From positions 245,335 through 309,334 of the forward strand of contig MKVL01000005.1 in the NCBI GenBank assembly GCA_001899205.1: 64,000 nt of DNA. Reading direction: 5' to 3'. The stretch comes from Mesorhizobium sp. 65-26 (GTDB taxonomy: Bacteria > Pseudomonadota > Alphaproteobacteria > Rhizobiales > Rhizobiaceae). A model generated the notes under the pieces. It worked only from the letters and a program-made list of their open reading frames with translations, did not search any database and was not told where the DNA came from. The position numbers and the translations under genes are program-made. This document shows positions 62,919-64,000 of the stretch, piece after piece; position 1 is the first letter of the stretch; the number at the start of each line of letters is the position of its first letter.

Positions 62919-64000
62919 TCAGTTGGCGATCACCTTGCCGAGATGCTCGCCCAACCGGCAGGCGAGCGCGGTGATCGTCGTCGTCGGATTGGCCTGGCCC
63001 GACGTGCAGAACACCGAGGACCCGCCGACGTAGAGATTGTCCATGCCGTGCACCTTGCAATCGGCATCGACCACGCTCGTGGTGACATCCGTGCCCATGC
63101 GCGTGCCGCCCATGTGATGGTTGCCCGCTGTCTCCTGGTTGGTCGGATAGTCCGCACCACTCAAGATCCAGTCGGCAATGCGGACCCGGCCGAGATTCTT
63201 GCGCGCCAGGGTGGCGCCGAACAGCCGCAATCCTTCGAGAAGGGTGCGGCGCTCGAGCTCCGATTTCCGCCAGTGCAGTTCGATGCGCGGCACGCCTGCA
63301 TGGTCCACATCCGTCCTCGACAGCTCAATGCGGTTCGAAGCGAGCGGCGCCTGCTCCCATGCGACATGAAGCTGAGCGGCGCAGCGCAGGTTCTGACTGA
63401 GCTGACTGGAAGTCCATTCGGCCATGTCGGGGGCGACGCAGGCGAGATCGGCGATTATGCGCTTGACGCCGGGGTAGGGCGTCTCGACCAGCCGGATGCC
63501 GAAATTCAGGATCCGCAGCCGCTCCATCGCCGAAAGCGTGGGCGAGAAGAAAGCCTCGTTGACGGCATCGACCTCGAACGCTCCGTAATCGGCCAGGATG
63601 GCGTTGCCGCCCTCGAATGTCGGATGTTCCATCCAGTAGCGGCCAAGCGCGGCCGCATTCGGCACGACGCCGCCGTTCGTGCGTTCATTCGACCATAGAA
63701 GCAGGCGGGAATTTTCCAGGCCGCCGGTGCAGACGATGAAATAGTCGACCGCGAGCGATCCAGCATCACGCCCGTTCGACCACAGCCTAGCGCCGGTGAC
63801 GCGCTTGCCATCTCCGGCGAGCTCGGTGACGTAGGTGTCGAGCACGACGGCGATGTTCCTGCTCCTGTCCAGCTCGTCGGCGAACTTGTCGGCGAAGCGC
63901 ACCGCCGGGCTCTTGATCAGTTGCACCCATCGCATCTCGTCCGAAACCGGCACGTCCGGACGGAACGCGGGAAGATCGAGGATGTCGCGAACGTCAGGCA
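62919..64000 (-). CDS. GMC family oxidoreductase (N-terminus off window)
   Basis: C-terminal about 360 residues of a flavin GMC oxidoreductase; the frame is open at base 64000, so the FAD-binding N-terminus is beyond the edge. Seen: CTGGLENSRLLLWSNE, AGNHHMGGTRMG (the active-site histidine region) and the C-terminal NPTTTITALACRLGEHLGKVI that closes the FAD site. Oxidises alcohols or sugars. Ends 115 bp from the convergent small membrane-protein gene. Confidence 0.92.
   Translation of the reverse strand, partial: PDVRDILDLPAFRPDVPVSDEMRWVQLIKSPAVRFADKFADELDRSRNIAVVLDTYVTELAGDGKRVTGARLWSNGRDAGSLAVDYFIVCTGGLENSRLLLWSNERTNGGVVPNAAALGRYWMEHPTFEGGNAILADYGAFEVDAVNEAFFSPTLSAMERLRILNFGIRLVETPYPGVKRIIADLACVAPDMAEWTSSQLSQNLRCAAQLHVAWEQAPLASNRIELSRTDVDHAGVPRIELHWRKSELERRTLLEGLRLFGATLARKNLGRVRIADWILSGADYPTNQETAGNHHMGGTRMGTDVTTSVVDADCKVHGMDNLYVGGSSVFCTSGQANPTTTITALACRLGEHLGKVIAN

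Overview
The window reads as chromosomal DNA of a GC-rich alphaproteobacterium of the Hyphomicrobiales. The best guess is the Phyllobacteriaceae (a Mesorhizobium- or Aminobacter-like organism). The basis is the rpmH-rnpA-yidC, engB and argB housekeeping genes, the many solute-binding-protein ABC importers, the abundance of IclR/GntR/LuxR/Lrp/MarR regulators, and long spurious antisense frames caused by high GC. This is inference from gene content and protein style, not from a database search. No phage, insertion sequence, integrase or CRISPR array was seen.

Layout. Bases 1-8.4 kb: an aldehyde dehydrogenase (running off the left edge) faces an IclR regulator, a class III aminotransferase and a LuxR-type regulator. 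An extradiol-type VOC protein, a flavin monooxygenase of acyl-CoA-dehydrogenase fold, a fumarylacetoacetase-family hydrolase and a small ferredoxin-fold protein follow, and look like amine plus aromatic-ring catabolism. Bases 8.4-12.9 kb: an orphan FkbM methyltransferase, a second flavin monooxygenase, a DapB-like dehydrogenase and a LuxR regulator. Bases 13.2-19 kb: one co-directional unit with a tiny leader ORF, a MetX-like alpha/beta hydrolase, a SsuABC/TauABC-type importer and a fused dihydroxyacetone kinase. Bases 19-24 kb: a GlxA-type regulator divergent from an HD-domain hydrolase, then an ABC importer (binding protein and two permeases) with no ATPase beside it. Bases 24-27 kb: a VIT1/CCC1 transporter, tRNA-Arg(ACG) and a histidine kinase.

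Bases 27-35 kb: rpmH, rnpA and yidC, then a secreted fasciclin protein, a MarR-EmrA-EmrB efflux operon, a small secreted four-cysteine protein and engB. Bases 35-46.6 kb: a large bidirectional catabolic locus around a GntR/FCD regulator. Its left arm is livG-livF-livH-livM plus a DadA-like FAD oxidoreductase. Its right arm is GntR, DUF3830, TIGR04076, an aldo/keto reductase, an NTF2-like protein, the LivJ-type binding protein, a proline-racemase-family epimerase and an aminotransferase. I infer that it imports and degrades one amino-acid-like compound, possibly a hydroxyproline or D-amino acid type. This is the best candidate in the window for an undescribed pathway.

Bases 46.6-64 kb: an FtsK-type DNA translocase without membrane segments. 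A TetR regulator follows, divergent from a second EmrAB pump across two matching palindromic operators. Then come MsrB, a second fasciclin protein and an ECF sigma/RskA-type anti-sigma pair, and after them an amidase, argB and a BchE-like B12/radical-SAM protein. An Lrp regulator divergent from phenylalanine hydroxylase, a MarR regulator divergent from a 55-residue membrane protein, and a GMC oxidoreductase running off the right edge complete the window. Several divergent promoters carry clear palindromes, listed as candidate operators.
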